Assembly (NCBI GenBank): GCA_051294375.1
Contig: CM119266.1
Location: 24,813,653-24,877,652, forward strand
Direction: 5' to 3'
Origin: Paraspadella gotoi
Lineage: Eukaryota; Chaetognatha
DNA length: 64,000 nt
In this document: positions 1 through 12,178 of the stretch, piece after piece
How the letters are laid out: each line of letters starts with the position of its first letter
Numbering within the stretch: the stretch's first letter is position 1
Translations under genes and position numbers: made by a program
The notes under the pieces: generated by a model
Seen by the model: the letters and a program-made list of their open reading frames with translations, nothing else
Told to the model about the DNA's origin: nothing
Database searches by the model: none

Positions 1-496
1 TAAAAAAAAAGATTCCAACAATAGTGTTTCTTGGTTATTTTTCGTTCGTTATTAAATAGCTTTTTGAATTCATGATTTTGAGATATAAGTATATTGAAAT
101 TTGAAACTGCAAATCTGTAGGGAATCTTTTATTTTTAGCCCCGGTATTTTTTACCGCAATATGGACAACTAAAACCTGAACTGCAACGATTACTCTCTTT
201 ATATTGCCTAACACGTTTCGCTATATTCTTCATACAGGTATAGTTCCCGAAACTAAGTGTCCCAAGTCCAGGGATGAAATAAATTTCCTATTTTTACGTC
301 CAATGAGCTTATATTTTAATATAGAATAGTCTAAACGTAGGTCTATTGCCCACTGGGTTCAATTTTAAAATCGGAATATTCTAAACCACTTAAAAATAGA
401 CCCAAATACACTCTACGCTTCGGAAACCGTATATTATAAGCAGGGTTGAGATTAGGACAGACAAAAGACAGATGAGGAACAATAGGGAGAGGGAGA

Positions 497-539
<43 letters not shown>

Positions 540-784
540 GGATGTCAGAAAAAAAGTGTGTGTTTCGTAGCCGACGAGCAGCGTAAGACGTCTCCACGGG
601 AAACAGAAAGAAAGATGATAGGCGCCACTATCGAAGCGTCAAAGGTCACGACGAAGAAGCCGCAGAATGAACTGTGGAAACGAGAAGGCGATGGGCGTTG
701 CCGAGCTGGTTGGGACGTTGAGATTTGGCGAAGTGGAAGTCGGGTTCGATCCCTGCTCTTTTTAGAGAGAGGTTTTTCTTTTTT
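1..784. repeat. Duplicated block alpha, copy 1
   Basis: This block recurs at 9851-10743 in the same orientation. Long shared runs such as the stretch around AGATATAAGTATATTGAAAT are interrupted by one- and two-base indels, many in homopolymers. It contains a (GA)n tract at about 487-540 and ends in a pol III-like box pair followed by T runs. No convincing protein gene is visible. Open frames in it translate the GA tract. The block probably starts before the window. Confidence 0.85.
691..765 (+). ncRNA. tRNA-like A box/B box pair (possible tRNA-derived SINE head)
   Basis: GTTGCCGAGCTGGTTGGGAC resembles the D arm and A box of a type II (Ser/Leu) tRNA. 34 bases further on GGGTTCGATCCCTGC resembles a T arm with B box, and CTTTTT follows as a possible pol III stop. 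The seven bases before position 8 do not pair with the bases after the T arm, so this is not an intact tRNA. A tRNA-derived short element or tRNA pseudogene fits better. The second copy at 10647-10732 carries extra inserted bases. Confidence 0.4.
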
Positions 785-1330
785 TTTTTTCTTTTTTTAA
801 GAGGAAGACTTCTAAAACTTCCTACGTGAAAAGCTTTTTGAGATTAGTGATTTAGGTGATTCTTTATTGAACGCTTTTTCATTTACTCACATCCCAGCAA
901 AGTTAAACATGACTCTATCAGAAAAGCTCGCATTACGTCTTTCCGCCCGGCCAATAACAACGACAACGGAAAACAACACGAAACTCATCTTCTTTGAGAT
1001 TTAGCGGCCGATTGTTTCGCACCTTCGATTCATTGATAACTTTTCCCATCGTTCACCCCCGCTCTACGTGGCGTTCCCCGTCTTCGGAGGAAGACGACGA
1101 CGACGGACGCACGCAGAGTATCATTGATCATATGGTTTACTCCCAACCACCGGCAGATGTTCATTCGTCGAGCGGCGCCCGCGCCTTCGGCGTATATTTC
1201 GCACGAGACGCTTGAGCGTCGGCGACGACAACGAGACGAATTAAACCGCGACGATGACGAAGACGATGAATCTCGTCGTCGTTGTTGGGTCTCGTGTCGT
1301 TCATGACAGGAGTCCATCTCTCTACTCTTT
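785..1330. repeat. Duplicated block beta, copy 1
   Basis: About 545 bases appear base-for-base identical to 10744-11290, and are matched with many single-base gaps at 3858-4390. The block holds short GAC/GTC trinucleotide runs. Its open frames (Asp/Arg/Ser rich) are by-products of these runs and are not supported as genes. Confidence 0.85.
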
Positions 1331-1985
1331 TTTTTTTTCTTTGTTGCAGATGAAGGAGAGAGAGAGAAAGATGAGAGAGAAGAGAGAGCATGAGAGAGAG
1401 AGGAAGACGAGAGAGAGAGAGAGAGGAGAGAGAGAGAGGAGGAGAGGATTTTTGGGGATGAAATTGTTATCCGTATGTAAAAAATGAGTTAAGGTAGTGT
1501 AATAAAGGACGGGTCGCTCCTCGATCCTCGATTGGCGGCCCGGGGAAGACGAGCCTTTGATCGATCGATCGATCTCGATGGGAGAAAATGTTAAATGAAT
1601 TCAATGACTTAGCGTTCGTCTTCCATTGTCGTCGTTCGTCGTAAAGGAGAAAAAACAAAAGGAGCGATGAATGTGACGTTTGGGTCGAGCAGGAGAAGAG
1701 GAAAGAGGAAGATGAGAAAGCGGGATGGAAAGAGGAGACGGAGAGGGAAGAATGGGAGGAGGAGAAGACGAGGGAGAAGGGGAAGGAATGAAGGGTGGTT
1801 GAAAAGGAAGGAAGGAAGGAAGAAGGGAGAAGGAAGGAAGGAAGGGAAGGAAGGAAGGGAAGGAATGTCGATATGAAGAAAATAGAGAGGAAGAAAGAAA
1901 GAAAGAAAAAGAAGAAAGACAGACAGACAGACAAGACAGACAGCACAGACAGACAGACAGACAGACAGAAATTAGCAGAACTTAA
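1331..1985. repeat. (GA)n tract plus block gamma with (AAGG)n and (GACA)n satellites, copy 1
   Basis: A GA tract (about 1359-1445) is followed by single-copy-looking sequence with four consecutive GATC units near 1558-1574, then AAGG tetranucleotide repeats (about 1803-1864) and GACA repeats (about 1917-1970). The same order recurs at 11420-12153 and 23154-23575 with different unit numbers. No gene seen. Confidence 0.8.
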
Positions 1986-3779
1986 AAACTTACGATGTTC
2001 ACTATCAAAAAAAAACCGAGAAAAAAAATTTCAGCAATATTTTTGTCTCGGCGACGTACAGATGTCACCGCAAAAAAAAATCGTCGACATAATCGACATA
2101 AGGTCAAGAATTTGGAGAACGTCAAATTCAACTGGGAGATCGATGGCGACGCAAAGATTCCAAGCAAAGTTCAGAAGAAAGGGCCTTGGAACTTTGGGCG
2201 CAGGAAGTAGCTTAAGTCAACTCAAAGAGATTAAACTTCGATCATTTCTCAACCCATTTTACGACGTATTAATTATTTTTTTGCGAATCAGGCATAAACA
2301 TTTCTTTATGAAATTTGGTTTACAACCAACATTAAAAATAATCCATCGTTCGATACATAAGCTACCATGCCCTCCGATTTTGGACAGCGCATGGTGGGTG
2401 AAAGCATCCATAACTAACAAAATAAACGAGACTGTGAGAGGCAGTTCTTGACTTGAAGCTTGCAGGACTGCTATGTCATTATCTTGTAAGAGTGATTGGA
2501 GCCCTATTAAACCACCAAGCCTGTCACAAAGTCATGGGCCAAGATAGCTATTTATTAATGATATGGATAACTTTTATATTGGTTGTACCAATTTCATACC
2601 AATTACACTAGGAGCTTTCAATCGAGACTAACATGAAGATTTACTGGGTTACGGTAGGACTCCCGAGCACTGGCTGACATTACCAAAAAAAAGGCGTGAA
2701 CAAACAGTTTCATTAATTCACAAAAAAAAAATAAGAGAATGACTTTCTTTTGAACCGGGAAATTGTACGGCGATAGCAAAGTTAGATTTTTTTTTTTTTC
2801 GACTCATATTTTTCTTTACACTTTGAATATTAAAACCGAAAACACAGCCTCCCGTCACTCGAAAACGCCATTAGAAACCTTTCCGGACGCCAAGTTCCCC
2901 GTTCCACGATTCAACAAAAATTAAAAGAAAATCAAGAATTTTTTTTTTATCTCAATTTCTCTCTGATCAAAAATTCCAAATCTCTCCCCCCCGCCCCCCC
3001 AAATGAAAAAAATGGTTGTCCGGAATATTCTCGACCCCGAGCGTCTCGATGCGATGATTATCCTTCGGGGCAGAGTTTAGACTCCTTCCTTTGCATTTTT
3101 CAAGCGGACCGACGAGAGACGTTTGGGCGCGTGCCGTCGGCGGGCGACGGTTAATGTGTCGGCGAGTGTGGTGTAAGTGTCGGCGAATGTCGGCTGAGTG
3201 TCGACATGTCGGGCAAACGTCGGGCTGGCACCTCGTTACTTCGGAAGATCAAAAGACCTAAATAAGCTGCAATGTATACGGTTTGAATTATATATACTTT
3301 ATTAGGATATAAATATTATACATTCGATACGTTTAACCCCAAAATATCCTCCGGTTACTAATTATCGAAACATTAAAACTCCTAAAATACTAGTAGGGAC
3401 CCATTGAATTATGCAATTTTCTGTCTCATGATTTAAGATTATGCTTTACTCTCCTCATCTCATGGTATCAAATTCTTTCCCCGACCCACGAAAACGTATT
3501 AGGAGATGCTCCAACGATGACGAGCAACGACGACGACAACGACGACGACAACGACGACGATGCCATCTATTTTTTTTCGGATGGAAAATTCAATTGTTTC
3601 TCTTTTTTTTTCTTTTTTTTTTTATTTCGTGAAAGATCCGGCGTCTTCGTTTCTCTTTCATTCCTTCTCTAACTCAAATTCGATTTTTCAAATCTCTCTT
3701 CATTCTTCTTCTCTGCTATTTTTTTCTAATTTATTTTCTTTTCTTTTTACTTACAGGCGATTTCGCTAATCCTCTCTCC

Positions 3780-3831
<52 letters not shown>

Positions 3832-3832
3832 T
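1986..3832. repeat. Duplicated block delta, copy 1
   Basis: Matches 12179-13964 and 23576-25404 in the same orientation, with mostly indel differences. It includes one copy of the dispersed 170-base element (2426-2598), a C-rich run near 2989-3000, repeated GTGTCGGCGA-type words near 3160-3200 and a terminal (CT)n tract that runs into an assembly gap. No protein gene is supported. Confidence 0.85.
2426..2598 (+). repeat. Dispersed 170-base element, copy A
   Basis: Starts near AAACGAGACTGTGAGAG and ends at GTTGTACCAATTTCATA. Contains the shared core around AAAGTCATGGGCCAAGATAG (other copies AAAGTCAGGGGCAAGATAG) and a short hairpin ATTGGT-TGT-ACCAAT near its end. This copy has several single-base gaps relative to B-E. 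Confidence 0.8.
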
Positions 3833-3857
3833 NNNNNNNNNNNNNNNNNNNNNNNNN
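3833..3857. other. Assembly gap (25 N)
   Basis: Fixed-length run of N between the CT tract ending block delta and the start of beta copy 3. The 25-base size recurs at 11395, 12154, 23129, 56277, 57556 and 60161, so it is a placeholder and not a measured distance. Confidence 0.99.
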
Positions 3858-4143
3858 CTTTTTTAAGAGAAGACTCTAACTCCTACGTGGAAAAGCTTTT
3901 GAGATTAGTGATTAGTGATTCTTTATTGACGCTTTTTCATTTAACTCACATCCACAGCAAAGTAAACATGACTCTATCAGAAAAGCTCGATTACGCTTCC
4001 GCCCGGCAATAACAACGACAACGGAAAAACCACGAAACTCATCTTCTTTGAGATTAGCGGCCGATTTGTTTTCGACTTCGATTCATGATAACTTTTCCCA
4101 TCGTCCCCCCCCGCTCTACGTTGGCGTCCCCGTTTCGGAGGAA

Positions 4144-4180
<37 letters not shown>

Positions 4181-4400
4181 GTATCATTGATCATATGTTT
4201 ACTCCCAACCACCGGCAGATGTCATCGTCGAGGGCGCCCGCGCCCTTCGGCGATATATTCGCACGAGACGCTTGAGCGTCGGCGACGACAACGACGAATA
4301 ACCAGCGACGATGACGAAGACGATGATCATCGTCGTCGTTGTTGTCTTCGTTGTCGTCATGACAGATCCATCTCTCTCTCTTTTTTTTTTCTTATGTTGT
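3858..4400. repeat. Duplicated block beta, copy 3 (diverged by indels)
   Basis: Aligns along its length with 785-1330 but lacks many single bases, and has a longer GAC run (about 4144-4182). Direct orientation. No gene. Confidence 0.85.
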
Positions 4401-4449
4401 CAGATGAGCGATTAAGGGGACCCGAGAGATCGGATAGCGTCGCGGCGAC

Positions 4450-4480
<31 letters not shown>

Positions 4481-4622
4481 TACGTTGACGCGTTTGACAC
4501 TGGAGATAAACACGCCATAACTGGATTTGTCTGTATCTGCTAATGCCATCCTTTTCACTCCCTCTCTTTTTCACTCTGCACTCCACTCCCTCGCTACACC
4601 GCTAACTCTCTCTCTTCCTCTC

Positions 4623-4667
<45 letters not shown>

Positions 4668-4960
4668 CTCCTCTCTCTCTCTCTCTCTCCTCTCTCTCTT
4701 TATTCCCGAATTAGCCGGGCGGGGGGGCCGAAAAAGCGCGCATACTTACGGCCAATCAAACCGGGGATAATGGATTTTAGATAAGAGCCCGAGAAAGGGC
4801 CACGCGCGAAGTTGTGGTGGAGGCGTAAGTGGCCGGCGCACCGGGGGGGCGGAGGAAAAGTTATTCTTAAGTAATAAGGCGGTGAAGACTTTAGACTTGC
4901 TGTAGAGGTTAAAAACACAGAATAAGAGCGATGGAAGAAGCTGTGTCAAAATAAGAAAAC
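4401..4960. other. GAC run, CT microsatellite and GC-rich patch
   Basis: A GAC repeat at about 4450-4482 and a long CT tract (about 4608-4702) are followed by a GC-rich patch (4705-4860) with runs of G. No open frame here looks like protein. Confidence 0.6.
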
Positions 4961-7467
4961 ATTTTATGTATTTTATGAAAAATTTTAATTGTAAATACAG
5001 GCCCCTTCTTGTTTCCCTACAACTGATTCAATTATCGTGGGTTGAGAACTAACCTTTCTACACCTCACTTAGCGCTATCTTAAACTTTCTCTATTCATCA
5101 ACTGAATTGTTATCGCCCATTTACCAAGTTGTTTCGTAACTGGCATTGCCGTCTAAAGCGCTTTTATTGTTTTCGCGTACGCAATAATGTTTTCGACTAC
5201 ATTATTTTTTGATATTTACTACTTTTTCACTTTTAAAGTCTGTTGGAAAGATTATTTAACGATTGTCAAACTTTTGTCATTCAATTCTCTGTTGAGGATG
5301 GAGTTTGAGATAAATGATGCAATGACTCAAAACGTACCTTCTATTGTTGATCTCAAGATTTGTGACTTAGAAGGTACTAACCAATTGGTTTGTGCATTGC
5401 ATCGTATGCAGTATATGATGTATTTTCTCGAAACGTTACATTACAGATACTGCATTTAATCTAGTCAATGTTTTATTTATGTTTATCTATTGATTTACGT
5501 ACAATGTAGGGGTCTCAATTCTTCGACTTGGATCGAGTGAGATTCGACCCTTACCTAAACTGACGAATACTTTATACTACGATATTTTGTATTCTCAAAC
5601 CTTAAAAAAAGAAAATCATTTATACGTTTACAGCGCTCGTTACATTGCTAATTGCTCGCCACTTTTTTAAACACAAATATATAGTTATATACGTAAACCT
5701 TTTGAAAACGCGCCCGCTTAAGGCCGGAATCATTCAAACAAAATTGCCATAAAGCTTTATACAAATATTTTTTATGTAAAAGAGTATATTTCCTTCGTGT
5801 TCAAATAAAAAAATCAAATTTGATGAAGGTAGGCTTCAAGAGCCACCCAAAAATCGAGGCAATTTTTTATCGGTAAACCCTTAAAAAACTTATTCAAAGA
5901 CGCGTAAGTATTTTAAAAGCGAATTTTAATTCTTTTTATTCAATTAACAATCAGCCTACCTCAGTTGTAATACTGATACCTAAAGCCTAGTCATTTCTTT
6001 TATGATTGTTAATTGGATCAATTAAGGATGGAAAATAAAAGTTTATGTTAGGAGAGTGCAGAATACATATTTTAATAGTATCGCCTAATACCATTTTTTA
6101 CTAAAAGAAGTTATTCAAAAATTGTACAATTTTTAAAAGTCAAAGAAAATCGTTCTCCATTGGGCATCGAAATCGGTATCCCTCATGAAATAGAAACACT
6201 ATTGGTGCCATACGATGGTCACTGATTCCACTCCGCATGCGACAACGTTACTTGCCTCCTCTTGCCAATTTAGTTTTTCTGTTCCACCATTCAAAACTGG
6301 CTTTAAGCACCTTGACCGTTTGCCCACAGATGTAAAAATAAGTAAACCCCCTGCAGCATTCACTCCTCTAGTTCACCCATCCGTGTTTTGTTGTCACAGC
6401 ACTTTTTTTTAAAATTTTTTGAAAAAAAAATTTAAAAAATTGGATAACAACTTCATGAAACGGTTTAAAGCCATCATTTAAACTAGAAATGAAATAGCAT
6501 TTGTACAAAAGCATGTCGATTTTAGAGTTCTCTGCTCGACTTCTCAGTTTACTTTAAATCTACAGGAAAAGAAAATAAAAAATAAAAATAAATAAACAAA
6601 AAGATGTTGGAGCGAAACTGTTTGAAAAAAAAATACTAAAATTATGTTTTCCGTTAGTATTGGAAATGCTGGGAGAAATTCTATGAGAGGGATTTTTGAA
6701 AATGTTATTCGTTTTTCAAGATACTTTAAGTTTTAACGCCAAAATTTTCATTATTCTTTTTTTTTTCTATGAAGAAAAGTGAATTTGCGAAAATCCCTCT
6801 CATTAGAATTGGTGAACCTTCACTCAAGTAAAATATGTTTCACGCGAATTTCTATTGCAAAATCTGCTTCGCCGTTCTGCGGCGGGTGCAAGTCGTTCCG
6901 ATAGGTTTTCGTTATTTATATAGTATATAAAAATTCGAAAAAACACCAACGGTTTTGAAAAAATTATAAAGTGAATACATTTTCGAATCGACTGGACCTC
7001 TACTTTCAAAATCAAGCTTTGTGTTACCCTATTTAACTATTTGTCTGTGAAGAGTTTGATCCCAGGCCTTAATCGTTAAAATTACGTGCATTCAGTTTAC
7101 AACAGTTTCTACGTCTTAGCTCCAGCAGCTCCTACAGATAATTTTATCAATCAAAAAAAAAATCTGAGCCTGATTATTGCGTTGGATGTAGTCGGCCTGG
7201 ACGAGGACGCCTCACCTCCCTATGAATGCATGACATTTGAAATAATATTAAATGTCCCAATCTCCTCGACTTCAAAAAATTCAGCCGGCTGCGACCGGTG
7301 TTGATTGATATGAGATAAACGGTTTGTTTATCATTACATAGTACCAATTCGGGTGTAGAAAACTTTGCATTTCGCATTAGGACTGACCACTGGTCAATGT
7401 TTGTATGACCATTGTGATTACTACCTGAACCCATGTCGCATTGAACCCGATGTTTACTACATAATAT

Positions 7468-7568
<101 letters not shown>

Positions 7569-8614
7569 CGCTTTTCTTCATCGTTACCTGCGGTCGTTCC
7601 TGTCAACATCGACAGAAAGTCGATTTGAAAAACGGGGCGCCCTCGTATCTCTGGCCGGATAGCGGAATTGAGCGGTGCCCGCGTGCCCGGCGGAGCACCC
7701 GGCATGTGCGCGCGGGTCGCAGGAACCACCTTGCGCATCCGAATTCCCGGACGCGCCTCATTTATTTTATTAACTCAAACGGATTCGAGTGTTTAGAGAA
7801 CTTTTTACAGCGGAGCTTCTCTTTTATCGCGAACCTAGCTCTTTAAATAACTGTTTATTTTGTCATTTTATAACCTAATTATTTTTCAAAGTCAAATATA
7901 AAAACTAGAATGAACTGAACCGTTATTTTTTGCTATGAAGGAACCCGGGTAGTATTAATGAAGAGAAAATAAAGAAACAGAGGAAAGAGAGAGAGAGAGA
8001 GAGGAGAGAGAGAGAAGACCGAGAGAGAGAGAGAGAGAGAGGAGAGAGTCGTCGCAAATTAGGAATATGAAAATGGTTGTTGTGGATTTTAAGGTAGGAA
8101 GGGCAGTATTATCCATTTAAGTTTTTCTGTGCTCTCGTTTGGGTACTTTTGAAAAAAAAAGGCGAAAAAAGATTTTTGAAAGAAATTAATAAAAGAAAAA
8201 AGAAATTTAAAAAAAGCGATGATAGAAGATAGAAATTGCCAAAAAAAAAAAAAAAATTAAAATAAGCGAGATAGAAAGATAGAATGAAAAGAGAAAGAGC
8301 GGAAAACGAAAAAGCCCCCCAAAAAACTAACTATAGTTAAAAAATCCAAACTACCATAAAGTTCTATGAAAATAAATTAAATTGGACGAGAAGGAAAAGA
8401 AAAAAAAGAAAAAAAAACCCAACCTGCCAACAGTTATCGCGTATTAAACGTATCATTAAACATCGAATTAGTTCTTCTTTTAAAAAAAAAAAAAAAATAC
8501 AAAAAAAAAAGAATTCAATTTTAATACGTCACTGTGATGAATTCTCCATTGGACATAAACCATTTTCAAGACTCCATCTCTCTTCGCCCTCAACAAACCA
8601 ACTCCCAACCATTT

Positions 8615-8659
8615 GCCCAGTGGGCCGTGGCCAGTGGGCCAGTGGGCCAGATGGCCACT
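8615..8659. repeat. Short tandem repeat of CCAGTGGGC
   Basis: Imperfect 9-base units rich in GGCC, lying in an otherwise AT-rich stretch. Confidence 0.6.
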
Positions 8660-9496
8660 TCTCTCTTCCCCAAATCTCTCGTTCTCTAGATTTCTCATCG
8701 CTTTTCAATTCATCCAACTTTTAAATAACTAATACGAGTTTAACGGGCCGATCGAGTACCCGGCCAATTGACACCAATTAAACCTCAGATTTCATTGTTT
8801 TGTTCTGCGGCGTGAGGAATTTAAAAAAAACTATGCTTAAACTTCTTCATGAAGATTTCCTAAAAGAATAGTTTTGGTGCCCAGGTGAAATTGTTGAGCG
8901 GGTTTATTTGAATTTTGTATGTTTTGTGATACTACGATTACCAAAAAACGCTTTTAATTATATTCTTAAATAAAATCTGAGAACCATAACGTCGGCGAGA
9001 TTGATAAGGGATGGCGTGGTTTTTCTGTAAAAATATAAATGAAATCGAACAGGTTAGGAGTAACATTAGTTCAACAAAACAGTTAATACAATTAAAGAAT
9101 TTAGGACTTTAATTTTAATAATTTAAACAATATTGCCATAAGATTTGATTCTTCAAAAACTGTTTCACAAAAGGATACTTTTCAAGTTCAGAAATAAATT
9201 TTTTAACTCTTGGATTTTAAGCATAATGATAAATATAGAAAAATACTGATAAAGTTTCCGATCATAAATGCATATGATAAAAAAAGTTTTGTTAAAAAAA
9301 AAAAGAGAAAGTTTCCGGCGGTCGACGTCGGCTAATCCTGTCGTCTAATTTTCGGAACAAGGGTATTAACGTTAAAGGGTTTTAAAAGGTCGCGGGTCGG
9401 AGGTGTCGACTCAAAATCTATCTCATTTTCGATTCTCTTTCTCGTCTCCTCTCTCTCTCTCCTCTTCTTCTCTGCTCTTCTCTCTCTCTCTCTCTA

Positions 9497-9538
<42 letters not shown>

Positions 9539-9850
9539 CTTCCAAGTCTTGTTTCTTTCGTTGTTTCTCTGTCGCCTCCACGACAAACGGATTAACGTCA
9601 AAAGCGGGAATCAAAGGAATAGTCGTTTCTTCTCCTCAAAAAAAATATTCGACATGATTTCGTTCTTTAAACTCGTCGTCGTCGTCGTCTCGTCGTCGTC
9701 GTTTCGTCATTCGTCGTCGTTGATGATGGGGTTCATTGATGATTGATTATGATACGGTTCGTCGGACGTTTTATAACGGATTAAACTATCTCTTTAAATA
9801 GGTTTATTTTAAAAAGGCCGGGTGAAGTTTAAATTTGGTTTAATATGGTC

Positions 9851-10743
9851 TTAAAAAAAAAAAAATATTCCAAACAATAGTGTTTCTTGGTTATTTTTTC
9901 GCTTCGTTATTAAATTAGCTTTTTTGAATTCATGATTTTGAGATATAAGTATATTGAAATTTGAAACTGCAAATCTGTCAGGAAACTCTGTCTATTTTTA
10001 GCCCCGCGGTATTTTACGCAATATGGACAACTAAACCTGAAACTGCATACGAGTTCACTCGTCTTTATATTGCCTAACAAACGGTCGCTATATGCTTTTC
10101 CATACAGAGTCTATAGTTCCCGAAACTAAGTGTCCCAAGTCCATGGGATGAAATAAATTTCCTATTTTTACGTCCAATGAGCTTATATTTTATATAGAAC
10201 TAGCTTAAACGTAGGTCTTATTTTGCCATGGGTTTCATATTTTTAAAATCGGAATATTCTAAACCACTTAAAAAATAGACCCAAATACACTCTACGCTTC
10301 GGAAACCGTTATATTAGATAAGCAGGGTTTGAGATTTAGGACAGACAAAATACACGAATGAGGGAACAAATAGTGAGAGGGAGGAGAGAGAAAGAGGAGA
10401 GAGAAAGAAGAGAGAGAGAGAGGAGAGATGGAGACGAGAGAGAGCATAGAGAGAGAGAGAGAGAGAAGAGAGAGGAGAGAGAGAGAGAGGGATGTCAGAA
10501 AAAAGTGTGTGTTTTCGTAGCCGAACGAGCAGCGTTAAGACGTTCTCCACGGGAAAAGAAAGAAGATGATAGGCGCCACTATCGAAACAAGCGTCAAAGG
10601 TTCACGACGAAGAAGCCGCAGAATTGAACTGTGGAAACGAGAAGGCGAGGCGTTTGCCGAGCTGGGTTGGGACGTTTTGAGATTTGGCGAAGGTTAAGTT
10701 CGGGGTTTCGATCCCTTGCTTTTTTAGAGAGAGGTTTTTCTTT
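9851..10743. repeat. Duplicated block alpha, copy 2
   Basis: Direct copy of 1-784 with many small insertions relative to copy 1. Contains a GA tract at about 10372-10495 and the second tRNA-like box pair. Confidence 0.85.
10647..10732 (+). ncRNA. tRNA-like A box/B box pair, copy 2
   Basis: Same layout as the copy at 691-765, but with extra bases in G and T runs, for example in the B box (GGGGTTTCGATCCC). As written it could not fold as a tRNA. Confidence 0.3.
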
Positions 10744-11320
10744 TTTTTTTTTCTTTTTTTAAGAGGAAGACTTCTAAAACTTCCTACGTGAAAAGCTTTT
10801 TGAGATTAGTGATTTAGGTGATTCTTTATTGAACGCTTTTTCATTTACTCACATCCCAGCAAAGTTAAACATGACTCTATCAGAAAAGCTCGCATTACGT
10901 CTTTCCGCCCGGCCAATAACAACGACAACGGAAAACAACACGAAACTCATCTTCTTTGAGATTTAGCGGCCGATTGTTTCGCACCTTCGATTCATTGATA
11001 ACTTTTCCCATCGTTCACCCCCGCTCTACGTGGCGTTCCCCGTCTTCGGAGGAAGACGACGACGACGGACGCACGCAGAGTATCATTGATCATATGGTTT
11101 ACTCCCAACCACCGGCAGATGTTCATTCGTCGAGCGGCGCCCGCGCCTTCGGCGTATATTTCGCACGAGACGCTTGAGCGTCGGCGACGACAACGAGACG
11201 AATTAAACCGCGACGATGACGAAGACGATGAATCTCGTCGTCGTTGTTGGGTCTCGTGTCGTTCATGACAGGAGTCCATCTCTCTACTCTTTTTTTTTTT
11301 CTTTGTTGCAGATGAAGGAG
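10744..11320. repeat. Duplicated block beta, copy 2
   Basis: Identical by eye to 785-1330 over about 545 bases, unlike its noisy flanks. Identity ends inside the following GA tract. Confidence 0.85.
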
Positions 11321-11394
11321 AGATCGCGAGAAAGATTGAGAGAGAAGAGAGAGAAGAGAGAGACGAGAGAGAGAGAGAGAGGAGAGAGAGAGAG

Positions 11395-11419
11395 NNNNNN
11401 NNNNNNNNNNNNNNNNNNN
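11395..11419. other. Assembly gap (25 N)
   Basis: Placeholder gap inside a (GA)n tract. Confidence 0.99.
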
Positions 11420-12153
11420 AGGAGAGGATTTTTGGGATGAAATGTTATCCGATGTAAAATGAGTTAAGGTAGTGTAATAAAGGACGGTCGCTCCTCGATC
11501 CTCGATGGCGGCCCGGGGAAGACGAGCCTTGATCGATCGATCGATCTCGATGGGAGAAATGTTAAATGATTAATGACTAGCGTCGTCGTCATTGTCGTCG
11601 TCGTCGTTAAGGAGAAAAACAAAAGGGGCGATGATAGTGACGTTTGGGTCGAGAGGAGGAAGAGGAAGAGGAAGAGAGAAAAGCGGGAGGAAAGAGGGAG
11701 AGGGAGGAAGACGCAGCCTTGATCGACTCGATCAGATATGATTCGATGGAAATGTTTAAATGATTAATGACTAGCGTCGTCGTCATTGTCGTCGTCGTCG
11801 TTAAGGAGAAAAAACAAAAGGGGCGATGATAGTGACGTTTGGTGAGCAGAGGAAGAGGAAAGAGGAAGAGAGAAAAGCGGGATGGAAAGAGGAGAGGAGA
11901 GGGAAGAATGGGAGGAGGAGAAGATACGAGGGAGAAGGGGAAGGAATGAAGCGGTTTGGTTGAAAAGGAAGGAAGGAAGGAAGGAAGGAGAGGAAGGAAG
12001 GAAGGAAGGAAGGAAGGGAAGGAATGGCGATATGAAGAAATAGAGAGGAAGAAAGAAAGAAAGAAAAGAAGAAAGACAGACAGACAGACAAGACAGACAG
12101 CACAGACAGACAGACAGACAGACAGAAATTAGAGAACTTAAAAACTTACGATG
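11420..12153. repeat. Block gamma, copy 2, with a partial internal repeat
   Basis: The 11515-11705 sequence is repeated again at about 11706-11890 (both contain AATGACTAGCGTCGTCGTC), followed by the AAGG and GACA satellites. The internal repeat is absent from copies 1 and 3. Confidence 0.75.
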
Positions 12154-12178
12154 NNNNNNNNNNNNNNNNNNNNNNNNN
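12154..12178. other. Assembly gap (25 N)
   Basis: Placeholder gap. In copies 1 and 3 the flanking words are adjacent or nearly so (ACGATG and TCACTATC), so little or nothing may be missing here. Confidence 0.99.

Noticed and set aside
2580-2598. Helitron-like 3' end (short hairpin near the end of the dispersed element)
   Set aside because: The hairpin is six base pairs and is not followed by CTRR. No matching TC start is seen.
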